Virus record (IMG/VR): IMGVR_UViG_3300008113_008697
Location: 1-46,237 of that record
Direction: 5' to 3' (one strand)
DNA from: a virus
Length of the DNA: 46,237 bases
A model generated the notes under the pieces. That model did no database searches. It saw only the letters and a program-made list of their open reading frames with translations, and was not told the DNA's origin. Of this stretch, positions 1 to 8,260 are shown one piece after another; within the stretch, counting starts at the first letter, position 1, and every line of letters begins with the position of its first letter. Made by a program: the position numbers and the translations under genes.

Positions 1-92
1 TGAAATTATTAGGAGAAGAAGCAATTCAAATAGATATTGAAAATAAACAATTAGTAGAAAAGTTATGGCAACAACAGTTAGAGAAACAATAA
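1..92 (+). CDS. C-terminus of a truncated upstream gene (possibly TPP enzyme subunit)
   Basis: An open frame enters from the left edge (first full codon at base 3) and ends with TAA at 90-92, leaving 29 residues that finish LWQQQLEKQ. It overlaps the next gene by 28 bp, the tight coupling expected of paired subunits. Because the next gene is the beta-like half of a thiamine-diphosphate enzyme, this is probably the alpha-like (cofactor-binding) half. That is inferred from position only; the remnant has no diagnostic motif. Confidence 0.55.
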   Translation, partial: KLLGEEAIQIDIENKQLVEKLWQQQLEKQ

Positions 93-994
93 AAGAAATA
101 ACTCGTAAACATCTTACTGAAGGCAAAGGTAAATGTTATGGACAGTGTCTTACAGCTGTTGGGTGGGTAGGTGGTACTTTACCTGAGTTATATGAAAAAG
201 ATGGAATGGTAGAATTATCTATGGCTGATGTGGCTGGAGGAGCAATAGTAACAGGAGCTGCTTTATCAGGCGAAAGATCAATTTATGTAGTTCGCTACCA
301 AGGATTTCAATGGTATAATGCTGCATCAGTAGTTAATTATGCTGCTAAATCAAAAGAAATATGGGGTAGACCTTGTCCTATACTTGTAAGAAGCATAGCA
401 ATGGAAGGAGGAATAGGACCTGTAGCTGGTTCGTCTCATCATTCTCTAATTCAGCGTATGCCTGGTATTAAGGTATTATCACCGATGACTCCAAAAGAAT
501 ATCAACTAGCCTATGATCTGTATATGGCTGATGATGATCCATACTACATCTCAGAACATAGAAAATCATATGACAATACTGAAGAACTAAATGATATAAT
601 TAGTAAAGATGAAGTTGATTTTACAATATTTCCTATTTCAATTACTCGTTTAGAAATGGATAAACTATTAAAATTAGCTGAACAAGAAGGAATTAAATTA
701 AATATAGCTCATCAGTTGTGGATTAGACCTTTCTATGTAATGGATAATTGGATTACATCTTTACAAAATTCTAAATATGGTGGTTTAGTAACAGATGATG
801 ATTATGTAGAAGGTGTAGCTAGTAGTATAGCTAATGAATTAAGTGTGGCTACTGGAAAAATAGTTCGTACATTAGGCTTAGAATCAAGAACAGCTGGATT
901 CCATCCATCTGTAGATAATCTACCCCCAACAGCCGAAAAAATACTTGAAAAACTAAAACAAATAAAAAATGAGTTTCAGTTGGCCTCTAATTAA
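65..994 (+). CDS. TPP-dependent transketolase/E1-beta-like subunit
   Basis: The 309 aa resemble the pyrimidine-binding plus C-terminal domains of transketolase-like or 2-oxoacid dehydrogenase E1-beta subunits. Residues about 45-75 hold the conserved acidic segment ELSMADVAGGAIVTGAAL. The GIGPVAGSSHHSL stretch near 130 and KVLSPMTPKEYQLAY resemble the E1-beta region before the C-terminal fold. The cofactor-binding half must be a separate protein, probably the truncated gene upstream with which it overlaps. It also overlaps the downstream PLP dehydratase by 26 bp, so the genes are translationally coupled. In bacterial sugar clusters such split enzymes can transfer two-carbon units to ketosugars (the avilamycin AviB1/B2 pair is a known case). 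A branching role here is inference; central-metabolism transketolase activity is the alternative. Confidence 0.7.
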   Translation: MATTVRETIKEITRKHLTEGKGKCYGQCLTAVGWVGGTLPELYEKDGMVELSMADVAGGAIVTGAALSGERSIYVVRYQGFQWYNAASVVNYAAKSKEIWGRPCPILVRSIAMEGGIGPVAGSSHHSLIQRMPGIKVLSPMTPKEYQLAYDLYMADDDPYYISEHRKSYDNTEELNDIISKDEVDFTIFPISITRLEMDKLLKLAEQEGIKLNIAHQLWIRPFYVMDNWITSLQNSKYGGLVTDDDYVEGVASSIANELSVATGKIVRTLGLESRTAGFHPSVDNLPPTAEKILEKLKQIKNEFQLASN

Positions 995-2132
995 TGATAA
1001 TATTACTCAACATGATAGAGAAGTATTAGCCGATTTCTGTTTAAATGGAAAACGCTTTACTAATGGTGAAAAAGTAAAAGAATTTGAAAAAGTATGGTCT
1101 GAATGGCTTGGAGTTAAACACTCAGTAATGGTTAATTCAGGAGCATCTGCTAATTTTATTTCCATTGCAATGGTAAAGGAATTAAAAGGAATAGGAGAAA
1201 TAATTGTTCCTCCAATTGGATGGGTTTCAGACATATCTTCAGTAGCACAGTTAGGAATGAAACCAGTATTTGTAGATATTAATATGAAAGATTTTAATAT
1301 CACTGCTGAAAATATTAAACGTGCTATTACTAAAGATACTAAAGCAATTGTACTAGTTCATACGTTAGGATTTAATGCTATGACTGATGAAATTGTTAAA
1401 ATAGCAAAAGAAAATAATCTTATATTAATTGAAGACTGTTGTGAAGCACATGGTGCTACATTTGAAGATAAGAAGGTAGGATCAATAGGTGATATTAGTT
1501 TATTCTCATTTTATTTCGGACATCACATTACTACAATTGAAGGAGGTACTGTATGTGTTAATGATGATAAATTATATGACCTAGCTAAGTTATTCCGTTC
1601 GCATGGTATGACTAGAGAAGCATCTTCTGAACTACAAGAAAGATATAAACTAACAAATCCAGATTTAAATCCATTATTTACATTTGCTGTAGCTGGGTTT
1701 AATATGAGATCAACTGAATTGAATGCTGTATTAGGTTTAGAACAGATGAAACGTTTAGATTATAATATTGAGTGTCGTAGAAATAATCTTGATACTTGGT
1801 TGAAAAATCTTGATCCATCTAAATTTATTACTGGTTTTAAAACACAAGGTAATAGTAACTTTGCTTTACCTCTTGTAATGCAAGGTGCTACTAGAGATAA
1901 ATTAAAAGATGTATGTAATGTATTAGCTGAAAACAGGGTTGAATATAGATTAGGAACAGCTGGAGGAGGAAATCAAGCCCGTCAACCTTATCTTAAAAAC
2001 TTTTCTTACGAAGTAAGTGGAGTGTTAGCTCAAGCTGATTATATTCACGAAAATGCTCTTTATATAGGTAATCATCCTGAATTAACAGAGGAACAGATTA
2101 TTAATCTTTGCAAAAAATTAAATAATGTTTAA
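969..2132 (+). CDS. ColD/E1-like PLP-dependent nucleotide-sugar 3-dehydratase (DegT/DnrJ/EryC1 fold)
   Basis: The 387 aa match the DegT/DnrJ/EryC1 fold and the length of E. coli ColD. The active-site segment reads FSFYFGHHITTIEGG (about residues 179-193). Ordinary members have the PLP-anchoring lysine here, while ColD (GDP-4-keto-6-deoxy-D-mannose 3-dehydratase) and RfbH have histidine. His185/His186 therefore point to C3 deoxygenation rather than transamination. IEDCCEAHGA (154-163) is the usual PLP-phosphate and ring-contact strand. Following Gmd-like 4,6-dehydration, the expected product is GDP-4-keto-3,6-dideoxymannose, a precursor of colitose-type sugars. It overlaps genes on both sides. 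The exact nucleotide and sugar are inferred from neighbours. Confidence 0.85.
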   Translation: MSFSWPLINDNITQHDREVLADFCLNGKRFTNGEKVKEFEKVWSEWLGVKHSVMVNSGASANFISIAMVKELKGIGEIIVPPIGWVSDISSVAQLGMKPVFVDINMKDFNITAENIKRAITKDTKAIVLVHTLGFNAMTDEIVKIAKENNLILIEDCCEAHGATFEDKKVGSIGDISLFSFYFGHHITTIEGGTVCVNDDKLYDLAKLFRSHGMTREASSELQERYKLTNPDLNPLFTFAVAGFNMRSTELNAVLGLEQMKRLDYNIECRRNNLDTWLKNLDPSKFITGFKTQGNSNFALPLVMQGATRDKLKDVCNVLAENRVEYRLGTAGGGNQARQPYLKNFSYEVSGVLAQADYIHENALYIGNHPELTEEQIINLCKKLNNV

Positions 2133-3090
2133 AAATCAAAACGTACTAGTAACAGGTGGTAGTGGAATGATAGGCCGCCAATTGGTAGATCTACTACTTA
2201 AAGAAGAAGCTATAGTATATGTAGCTGATCTTAACGAACCTGTTAACATGCCTAAAGAAATTAAATTTATAAGAATAGATTTAAGAAACTTTAATGCATG
2301 CAAAATGGCTTGCCAAGATATGGATTATGTATTTAATCTAGTTGGCATTAAAGCATCTCCTAAAGTAACCTTGGAACAACCATTTGATATTATAGGTCCG
2401 ATGCTTCAATTTAATACTAATATGATTGAAGCTGCTTTAACAACCCCAAGTGTAAAGTGGTTCCTATATACTAGTACAGTAGGAGTTTATCCTCCTGCTG
2501 AGGTATTTTACGAAGATGATGTTTGGAACGGCTTTCCATCTAGAAATGATTGGTATGGTGGTTGGGCTAAAAGAATGGGTGAGTTACAATGTGAAGCCTA
2601 TGAAAAACAATTTGGCGAAGGTAAATGCTCAATTATTAGACCAGCTAATGTTTATGGTCCTTATGATAATTTTGATCCTAAAAACTCAATGGTAGTTCCT
2701 TCATTAATTAGAAAGGCAGTTGAGAATGATATTATTGAAGTTTGGGGAGATGGATCATCTATTAGAGACTTTGTTCATGCTAAAGATGTAGCTCGTGGAA
2801 TGATGTTTGCTGTTAAAAATCAAATAACTAAACCTCTTAATATTGGAAGTGGAACAGGAGTTACTATTAAACAATTAGCAGAAATAGTATCTGAATACTT
2901 TAACAAACCAATTAAATGGCTAACAGACAAACCCTCAGGAGATGCTAAACGTATCTTTAGTATGGAAAGAGCTAGTTCATACGGTTTTGAAAATGAAGTA
3001 TCACTTAAAGAAGGAGTAATAGATGCTATCGAATGGTTTATAGCAAATAAAGATATAGTAGATAAAAGATTTAATATTTTAAATAAATAA
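2125..3090 (+). CDS. NAD(P)-dependent sugar epimerase/reductase (extended SDR), first copy
   Basis: The 321-aa extended short-chain dehydrogenase starts with the Rossmann glycine motif TGGSGMIG (residues 10-17). The STVGVYPP segment (117-124) supplies the active-site Ser/Thr, and IRPANVYGPYD and EVWGDGSSIRDFVHAKDVA are standard substrate-domain signatures. The catalytic YxxxK is irregular: the sequence is YGGWAKRMGE, so with Lys149 the residue four before it is Gly145 and Tyr144 is one step off. It overlaps the dehydratase by 8 bp and is 2 bp from a second SDR. By analogy with ColC it may reduce or epimerise a 4-keto sugar, but the specific reaction cannot be read from sequence. Confidence 0.8.
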   Translation: MFKNQNVLVTGGSGMIGRQLVDLLLKEEAIVYVADLNEPVNMPKEIKFIRIDLRNFNACKMACQDMDYVFNLVGIKASPKVTLEQPFDIIGPMLQFNTNMIEAALTTPSVKWFLYTSTVGVYPPAEVFYEDDVWNGFPSRNDWYGGWAKRMGELQCEAYEKQFGEGKCSIIRPANVYGPYDNFDPKNSMVVPSLIRKAVENDIIEVWGDGSSIRDFVHAKDVARGMMFAVKNQITKPLNIGSGTGVTIKQLAEIVSEYFNKPIKWLTDKPSGDAKRIFSMERASSYGFENEVSLKEGVIDAIEWFIANKDIVDKRFNILNK

Positions 3091-3092
3091 AA

Positions 3093-4052
3093 ATGGGATT
3101 TTATACTGGTAAAAATGTATTAGTAACAGGTGCGGCCGGAATTACAGGACACGCTGCTGTTAAAAGATTATTAGCTGAAGGAGCTAATGTTAGAGCTACA
3201 GTTTATAGCAACAGAGCATTAAAAATTGATCCACATCAAAATCTTGAAGTAGTTAAATGCGATCTTATGAAACATGAAGATTGTATGGATGTGTTAAAAG
3301 GTATTGATGTAGTATTTAACTTTGTAGCATTTATTAGAGGTGCTAAAGGTCAAACTGAATATGGAAATGCTTTAGACTTGGTAAGGAATAACTTATTTAC
3401 TTCAATTAATATGATTGATGCTGCTGTTAGAAGTAAAACCCCATTATTTGGATTTATTGGCAGCTCAACTATGTACCCAGATGTTTCTCACCCAGTAAAT
3501 GAAGATGAAGCATATGACTCTGAACCTCATAAACTATATAGAGGTGTAGGTTGGATGAAACGATATGTAGAACAAGTAATTCGCTACTATCAAGACATTT
3601 CAGAAACTAAATTTGGAGTTGTTCGTACAACAGCAATCTATGGTCCACACGATGCATTTAACGAAAACGGACATGCTATTCCTCAATTAATTCTAAAAGC
3701 AGATTCAGGAATGAATCCATTTGAAGTATGGGGTGATGGAAGTCAAACACGTGATTTCATTTATGTAGATGATGTTGTTGATGCTGTTATGACTGTAGTT
3801 GAAAAAGTACCTACTGGAAGACCATATAATGCTTCTACAGGTAAAGGAACAACTGTAACTGAATTAGTAGAAACTATCACTGACATTTATGGTTATAAAC
3901 CTAAATTTAACTACGATATAACCAAACCAACTATGATACCAGTACGTTTAGTAGATGTATCTAGAATTAAAAATGAAGTTGGATGGGAAGCTAAAACATC
4001 ATTAAGAGAAGGATTAGAAAAAACTATTGAGTGGTATAAAAATAATAAATAA
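3093..4052 (+). CDS. NAD(P)-dependent sugar epimerase/reductase (extended SDR), second copy
   Basis: The 319-aa protein has the glycine motif VTGAAGITGH (11-20), a GSSTMYPD active-site strand (123-130) and EVWGDGSQTRDFIYVDDVV. The GSSTMYP wording and length recall GDP-fucose synthase and GDP-colitose synthase, which epimerise C3/C5 and reduce C4. Its lysine lies in GVGWMKRYVE (Lys156) but position 152 is Val, so the canonical YxxxK tyrosine is missing; Tyr149 is the nearest. It is not a simple duplicate of the preceding SDR, because their central regions differ, but the two probably act in sequence or as a heteromer. Its stop codon overlaps the next start (TAATG). Confidence 0.8.
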   Translation: MGFYTGKNVLVTGAAGITGHAAVKRLLAEGANVRATVYSNRALKIDPHQNLEVVKCDLMKHEDCMDVLKGIDVVFNFVAFIRGAKGQTEYGNALDLVRNNLFTSINMIDAAVRSKTPLFGFIGSSTMYPDVSHPVNEDEAYDSEPHKLYRGVGWMKRYVEQVIRYYQDISETKFGVVRTTAIYGPHDAFNENGHAIPQLILKADSGMNPFEVWGDGSQTRDFIYVDDVVDAVMTVVEKVPTGRPYNASTGKGTTVTELVETITDIYGYKPKFNYDITKPTMIPVRLVDVSRIKNEVGWEAKTSLREGLEKTIEWYKNNK

Positions 4053-5062
4053 TGACTAATGTTCTTATTACAGGCATTACAGGAATGGTAGGTTCTCATT
4101 TAGCCGATTTTCTATTGGCTAATACGGATTGGAAAATATATGGTTTAGCTCGTTGGAATGATTCATTAGAAAATATTGAGCATCTGTCTTCTGAAATTAA
4201 TAGTAAAGAACGTATTGAACTTATATATGGTGACTTAAATGATCTAGCTTCATTATTAGTTGCTGTAGACAAATCAAAACCAAATTATGTATTTCATTTA
4301 GCTGCTCAATCTTATCCTCAAACTAGTTTTGATGCTCCTATTGAAACACTTCAAACTAACATTCTAGGAACAGCCAATCTACTTGAAGCATTAAGACGCT
4401 CAGAATATAAAAATGCTATTATTCATATTTGTGCTTCAAGTGAAGTATTTGGACGTGTACCTAAAGATAAACTTCCAATTAACGAAGAATGTTCTTTCCA
4501 CCCAGCTTCACCTTATGCAATATCTAAAGTTGGAACTGATTTAGTAGGTCGTTATTACGCTGAAGCATACGGAATGACAATTATGACTACACGTATGTTT
4601 ACTCATACTGGTCCTAGACGTGGAGATGTATTTTCAGAATCAACATTTGCTAAACAAATAGCAATGATTGAAGCCGGATTACAAGAACCAAAAATATACG
4701 TTGGTAATTTAGAATCACTTAGAACGTATGCTGATGTTAGAGATGCTGTTAAAGCATATTATATGCTTACAACAATTAATCCTCAACCAGGAGCTTATTA
4801 TAACATTGGGGGTACTTATACTTGTAAGATTGCTGATATGCTAAATTACCTAATAAGTAAATCAACAGTACCTAACATTGAAATTATAACCGATCCTGAA
4901 CGTTTAAGACCAATTGATGCTGATTTACAAGTACCAGATACAACTAAGTTCCAAAAGCATACAGGATGGAAACCAGAAATACCATTTGAAAAAACAATGG
5001 ACGATTTATTAGAATATTGGAGAAATAAAGTTAAATCTGGACGTAAATTTTTAAGGCGATGA
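4052..5062 (+). CDS. GDP-mannose 4,6-dehydratase-like SDR
   Basis: The 336 aa have glycine motif TGITGMVG (7-14), the dehydratase triad region CASSEVFGRVP (128-137, replacing the usual TSSE), and a canonical SPYAISK (Tyr155-Lys159). FTHTGPRRGDVF and YVGNLESLRTYADVRD are strongly reminiscent of GDP-mannose 4,6-dehydratase. That enzyme makes GDP-4-keto-6-deoxymannose, the substrate expected by the ColD-like protein encoded upstream. It is the only one of the three SDRs here with an intact YxxxK. It overlaps the sugar kinase start by 4 bp (ATGA). Confidence 0.8.
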   Translation: MTNVLITGITGMVGSHLADFLLANTDWKIYGLARWNDSLENIEHLSSEINSKERIELIYGDLNDLASLLVAVDKSKPNYVFHLAAQSYPQTSFDAPIETLQTNILGTANLLEALRRSEYKNAIIHICASSEVFGRVPKDKLPINEECSFHPASPYAISKVGTDLVGRYYAEAYGMTIMTTRMFTHTGPRRGDVFSESTFAKQIAMIEAGLQEPKIYVGNLESLRTYADVRDAVKAYYMLTTINPQPGAYYNIGGTYTCKIADMLNYLISKSTVPNIEIITDPERLRPIDADLQVPDTTKFQKHTGWKPEIPFEKTMDDLLEYWRNKVKSGRKFLRR

Positions 5063-5787
5063 AAATACTAGTAATAGGGGATAGCTGTACTGATATATTC
5101 AGATACGGTAAAGTAGAAAGACTAGCACCTGAAGCACCTGTTCCTGTTATTGTCCCTGAAAGAGAAGAATCAACACCAGGTATGGCAGGGAATGTAGTTA
5201 GGAATCTTGAAGTATTAGGAGCTAAAGTTGAATTTATTACTAATATAGCTGAAATTAAAAAAATAAGATATATTTGTTCTAAATATAACCATTTACTTTT
5301 AAGAGTAGATGAAAATGATAAATGTGAAAGAATAGTACTAGGAAATATACATTGGAATGAATTTGATGCTGTTGTAATTAGTGATTATAATAAAGGATTC
5401 TTAGATGAATTAGACATAAAATACATCTCAGAACAACATCCATTAGTATTTTTAGATACTAAAAAAATATTAGGAAAATGGGCTCATAAAATTAGTTATA
5501 TTAAAATTAACTATCAAGAATATTTAAATAACCGCTCAGTATTAGAATATGATTCTATTCTAAATAATAAAACAATAGTAACAAGAGGTAAATATGGATG
5601 TGATTTTAAAGGAATAAATTATCCAACTAAAGAAGTACCTGTAAAAGATGTTTCAGGAGCTGGAGATACATTCTTAGCTGGTTTAGTAGTGGAATGTTTA
5701 AGAACAAAAGATTATAAAAAAGCAATTGCATTTGCTCAAGAATGTACAACAATAGTAGTTCAAAAATCAGGAGTATCAACAATATAA
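5059..5787 (+). CDS. PfkB-family sugar kinase, HldE/RfaE kinase-domain-like
   Basis: The 242-aa ribokinase-fold protein opens with VIGDSCTDIFRYGKVERLAP and PVPVIVPEREEST, close to the start of D-glycero-beta-D-manno-heptose-7-phosphate kinase (HldE N-domain). GMAGNVVRNLEVLGA is the family glycine segment and SGAGDTFLAGL (199-209) the PfkB signature with Asp203 as catalytic base. HldE kinase domains are usually about 310-320 aa, so this version is shortened and lacks the nucleotidyltransferase domain. It overlaps the SDR upstream and lies 1 bp before the glycosyltransferase gene. It may phosphorylate a heptose or another sugar; specificity is not decidable. Confidence 0.8.
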   Translation: MKILVIGDSCTDIFRYGKVERLAPEAPVPVIVPEREESTPGMAGNVVRNLEVLGAKVEFITNIAEIKKIRYICSKYNHLLLRVDENDKCERIVLGNIHWNEFDAVVISDYNKGFLDELDIKYISEQHPLVFLDTKKILGKWAHKISYIKINYQEYLNNRSVLEYDSILNNKTIVTRGKYGCDFKGINYPTKEVPVKDVSGAGDTFLAGLVVECLRTKDYKKAIAFAQECTTIVVQKSGVSTI

Positions 5788-5788
5788 T

Positions 5789-6643
5789 ATGGAAACAAAA
5801 GGAGTAGTTTTAGGTTGTAGAAATGATGGATATAAGGAAGATGAGAGAATAATAGCTTGTCTTAATTCAATGGTGGATACATTTGATGAAGTTTGGTTTT
5901 GTGATTGGAACTCACCAAAAGAAAATGGTCCGTTGTTATGGAGATTAAAAGATAAAATTACTAAAGTAGGTAAAATTAGACATTTTATTATTTCTGAAGA
6001 TGTAGTTGAAGTAATAACAGGTGGAGACCCTAAGATTAGTCCTTATGCTTTTATATTAGCTCAAAATATACTATTAAGAAGATGCCAAACAGATTGGATT
6101 ACTAGTACGGCAATGGACATTATAGCACCTAAGAAAGAATACTTAGATGAATTTATATCTAAGGCAGATAAAAATACATTTTATTCTATCTCAAGAAGAG
6201 ATGTAGAATATTCTGAATTAGAAACCAGAAACTTTGATTGGAAGAAACTCAGAGATGACATGGATAAAATAAGTGAACCTAGACGTTTCCCAGCTAAAGT
6301 AACTCCTAATGATGAATATAGTTTAATTAATTGTTGTGGTGATTTTCAAACAACAACTAAAGAAATTTGGCATAATATAAAAGGATTTGAAGAACAAATG
6401 CTTTATGCTTGCTTTGGAGATACTAATGTACAGAAAAAAGCAGTACTGAATGGATATAAATTAGAAGCATATTATGATCTACCACTATATCATTTGTCAC
6501 ATAGAGGAATGGGAAATGATGGTTCATCACCTTCTAAACAATATTATAATGATGCCTGGGATTGGGTAGAATGGTTTACTGAATCAAATAACACCAGTTC
6601 ATGGGGATTTGGGGATACAGAGATTGAATTCGAAATTTTCTAA
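5789..6643 (+). CDS. GT-A-like glycosyltransferase
   Basis: The 284-aa protein begins with a nucleotide-sugar-binding-like strand and then FDEVWFCDWNSPKENG (about 33-48), the DWNS pattern seen in some GT2/GT27-like enzymes. DWITSTAMDIIAPK carries a possible acidic metal site, and GFEEQMLYACFGDTNVQKK matches the acceptor-side motif in which an Asp follows a GxE and aromatic segment. It is the last gene of the sugar operon and the natural user of the activated sugar. Target (host surface glycan, phage virion or DNA) is unknown. A late-type promoter motif lies just after its stop. Confidence 0.7.
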   Translation: METKGVVLGCRNDGYKEDERIIACLNSMVDTFDEVWFCDWNSPKENGPLLWRLKDKITKVGKIRHFIISEDVVEVITGGDPKISPYAFILAQNILLRRCQTDWITSTAMDIIAPKKEYLDEFISKADKNTFYSISRRDVEYSELETRNFDWKKLRDDMDKISEPRRFPAKVTPNDEYSLINCCGDFQTTTKEIWHNIKGFEEQMLYACFGDTNVQKKAVLNGYKLEAYYDLPLYHLSHRGMGNDGSSPSKQYYNDAWDWVEWFTESNNTSSWGFGDTEIEFEIF

Positions 6644-6645
6644 CT

Positions 6646-6655
6646 TATATTTATA
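6646..6655 (+). promoter_or_regulatory. Late-type promoter motif TATATTTATA
   Basis: TATATTTATA stands 15 nt before the ClpP-like gene, separating it from the sugar operon. It resembles the single-box late promoters of T4-like phages. Assignment is by recurrence of the same box near other structural genes in this window. Confidence 0.45.
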
Positions 6656-6670
6656 GGAAATTTTCAGTTT

Positions 6671-7210
6671 ATGATGAAGACTCGTCGCTCTAAATTAGAT
6701 CCACTTAGCCGAATAATAACACTAGGATACATTGATGATGAATCAGTAAACGAAATTATTCAACTAATATATGAGGTTAATGATGAGGACGCTAAAAAAA
6801 CGCAAGTAGAGCCAATTAAACTAATAATTAATTCATTTGGAGGAGAAGTATATAGTGGATTAGCTTTAATTGATGTAATTGATAATTCATTAGTTCCTAT
6901 TCATACTATATGTCATGGCACAGCAATGTCCATGGGTTTGATAGTATACGCTTCGGGGCACCACAGAATGGCAAGTAAATATGCTACATTTATGTACCAT
7001 GAAGCTCATTATGAATTAAATGGTAAAGTAGCAACCCATAAACAAGAAATAGAAGAAGTAGATCGTACTGAAAAAATATGTGATGATTATATATTATCCA
7101 AAACAAAACTCACCAGGAAAATATTAAAAGGTGTTAAAGATAAACAAAAAGAATGGTATTTTGATGTAAAAACAGCACATCAATATGGAATAGTAGATGA
7201 AATTTTATAA
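6671..7210 (+). CDS. ClpP-like serine protease (S14; possible head maturation protease)
   Basis: The 179-aa protein has the ClpP strand NSFGGEVYSGLALID (54-68) and nucleophile elbow CHGTAMSMG with Ser87. The catalytic His is expected in FMYHEAHY (His110). The usual acidic partner before the SAEEA-like helix appears as Glu161 in KEWYFDVKTAHQYG rather than Asp, with Asp165 nearby. Phages often use ClpP-fold proteases to process capsid proteins, but no capsid genes are visible here, so it could equally be a stand-alone protease. There are two in-frame ATG codons at the start (6671 and 6674); either is possible. Confidence 0.8.
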   Translation: MMKTRRSKLDPLSRIITLGYIDDESVNEIIQLIYEVNDEDAKKTQVEPIKLIINSFGGEVYSGLALIDVIDNSLVPIHTICHGTAMSMGLIVYASGHHRMASKYATFMYHEAHYELNGKVATHKQEIEEVDRTEKICDDYILSKTKLTRKILKGVKDKQKEWYFDVKTAHQYGIVDEIL

Positions 7211-7218
7211 TATTTATA
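7210..7218 (+). promoter_or_regulatory. Late-type promoter motif ATATTTATA
   Basis: ATATTTATA directly follows the protease stop, 14 nt before the next ATG. It has the same box as at 6646 and lacks the upstream GTC element of the middle-type promoters. Confidence 0.35.
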
Positions 7219-7232
7219 CATAAACGAATATA

Positions 7233-7529
7233 ATGGCTGAAGTAAAACCTAAATTAAGAGTAGATGTAAACCATAATCCAACTAAAAAAGGAATTAAGGT
7301 ACAGTTTGTATTGCCACAAGCAATTGAAGGTGATGCTAAAGCAGAAGCTACTCAAAAATTACAAACTAAATTAAATCAAGGATTATCTCAATATAATTTA
7401 ACTGTATCCCAAGACACAGATGTACCTTATTCTAATGTTATTGGATTCTTAATCCCTATAGCTGATTTTAAGCTGTTCATTAAGAACGCAATCGGCGGAG
7501 GAGGATCAGAAACACCCCCACAAGTTTAA
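7233..7529 (+). CDS. Hypothetical protein, 98 aa
   Basis: Not recognised. It is mixed charged and soluble, with a central QKLQTKLNQGLSQYNL helix and a Gly-rich tail ending GGGGSETPPQV. It is the first of four closely spaced small genes (7233-8863) after the protease and starts downstream of a late-type box, so it may be a minor structural or assembly protein. No motif supports a specific role. Confidence 0.7.
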   Translation: MAEVKPKLRVDVNHNPTKKGIKVQFVLPQAIEGDAKAEATQKLQTKLNQGLSQYNLTVSQDTDVPYSNVIGFLIPIADFKLFIKNAIGGGGSETPPQV

Positions 7530-7538
7530 ATTTAATAA

Positions 7539-7838
7539 ATGAAGAGAAAAGTACCTGTATTTAGAGTAAGTATAAAACCGGGTGCTTCATTCCGTCCACT
7601 TACGGAAATACCCGAGGTAAAAGAAGTAGTAATAGAAGAAACAATAGTTGCGATTAAAGAAGGGATTAAAAAAAAGAAAAAATCAATCTCTTTATTTGAA
7701 ATAGCAGGTTCTGATTATTACGTAGAATTAGAAAAAGATAATTGGAAATTATCTCTTGAAAATGCTATTGAATATTATTTAGAGAAAGAAGACTATAATA
7801 AATGTATTGAGTGTAGAGATTTAATTTGTAAGTTATGA
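7539..7838 (+). CDS. Hypothetical protein, 99 aa
   Basis: Not recognised. It has a proline-containing N-terminus, a basic KEGIKKKKKS run near residue 45, and a C-terminal helical part ending YNKCIECRDLICKL with three cysteines. It overlaps the next start by 4 bp (ATGA), implying coupled translation. Confidence 0.7.
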   Translation: MKRKVPVFRVSIKPGASFRPLTEIPEVKEVVIEETIVAIKEGIKKKKKSISLFEIAGSDYYVELEKDNWKLSLENAIEYYLEKEDYNKCIECRDLICKL

Positions 7839-8257
7839 GTGAAGAACACACACAAGGTATAAAACAATCGATTGAAGACATAATTGGAACTGATACAGTT
7901 TTAAGACGTAAACGCAAAACAGAAGAAGATATTAGTAGAGAATCATTTGAAAAAATAATACTACTAATGGACGAAATTCAAGTTAGATCAGCTTTACTAC
8001 ATTCTGAATTAGGATTAGACTATTCTAATTATGATGAAAAATTCTTTGAAATAATAGATAGAATGTTTACTCTTCATTTTGGAAGAGAAGCAGCTGAAAT
8101 TATTTTCTTTTATGTGTATGAAAGAATAAACCCAGATGGCTCTGTAAACGAGTTAATAGATCAAAATAATGAAACAGTTCCGATTAATAGTCCATCTGAT
8201 TTGTGGTATTTAGTTAACCACATTAAAAATAAGACTAAGAAGATAGTTAAAAAATAA
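7835..8257 (+). CDS. Hypothetical protein, 140 aa
   Basis: Not recognised. It is acidic and alpha-helical: LRRKRKTEEDISRESFEKI is followed by helices rich in Glu and Leu, with a basic tail HIKNKTKKIVKK. It overlaps the upstream gene by 4 bp and is 3 bp from the HNH-like gene. Size and position are compatible with a scaffold or adaptor protein, but this is only a guess. Confidence 0.7.
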   Translation: MSEEHTQGIKQSIEDIIGTDTVLRRKRKTEEDISRESFEKIILLMDEIQVRSALLHSELGLDYSNYDEKFFEIIDRMFTLHFGREAAEIIFFYVYERINPDGSVNELIDQNNETVPINSPSDLWYLVNHIKNKTKKIVKK

Positions 8258-8260
8258 GTT

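Noticed and set aside
1007-1303. Opposite-strand frame within the PLP dehydratase gene
   Set aside because: No regulatory context; the + strand protein is clearly conserved.
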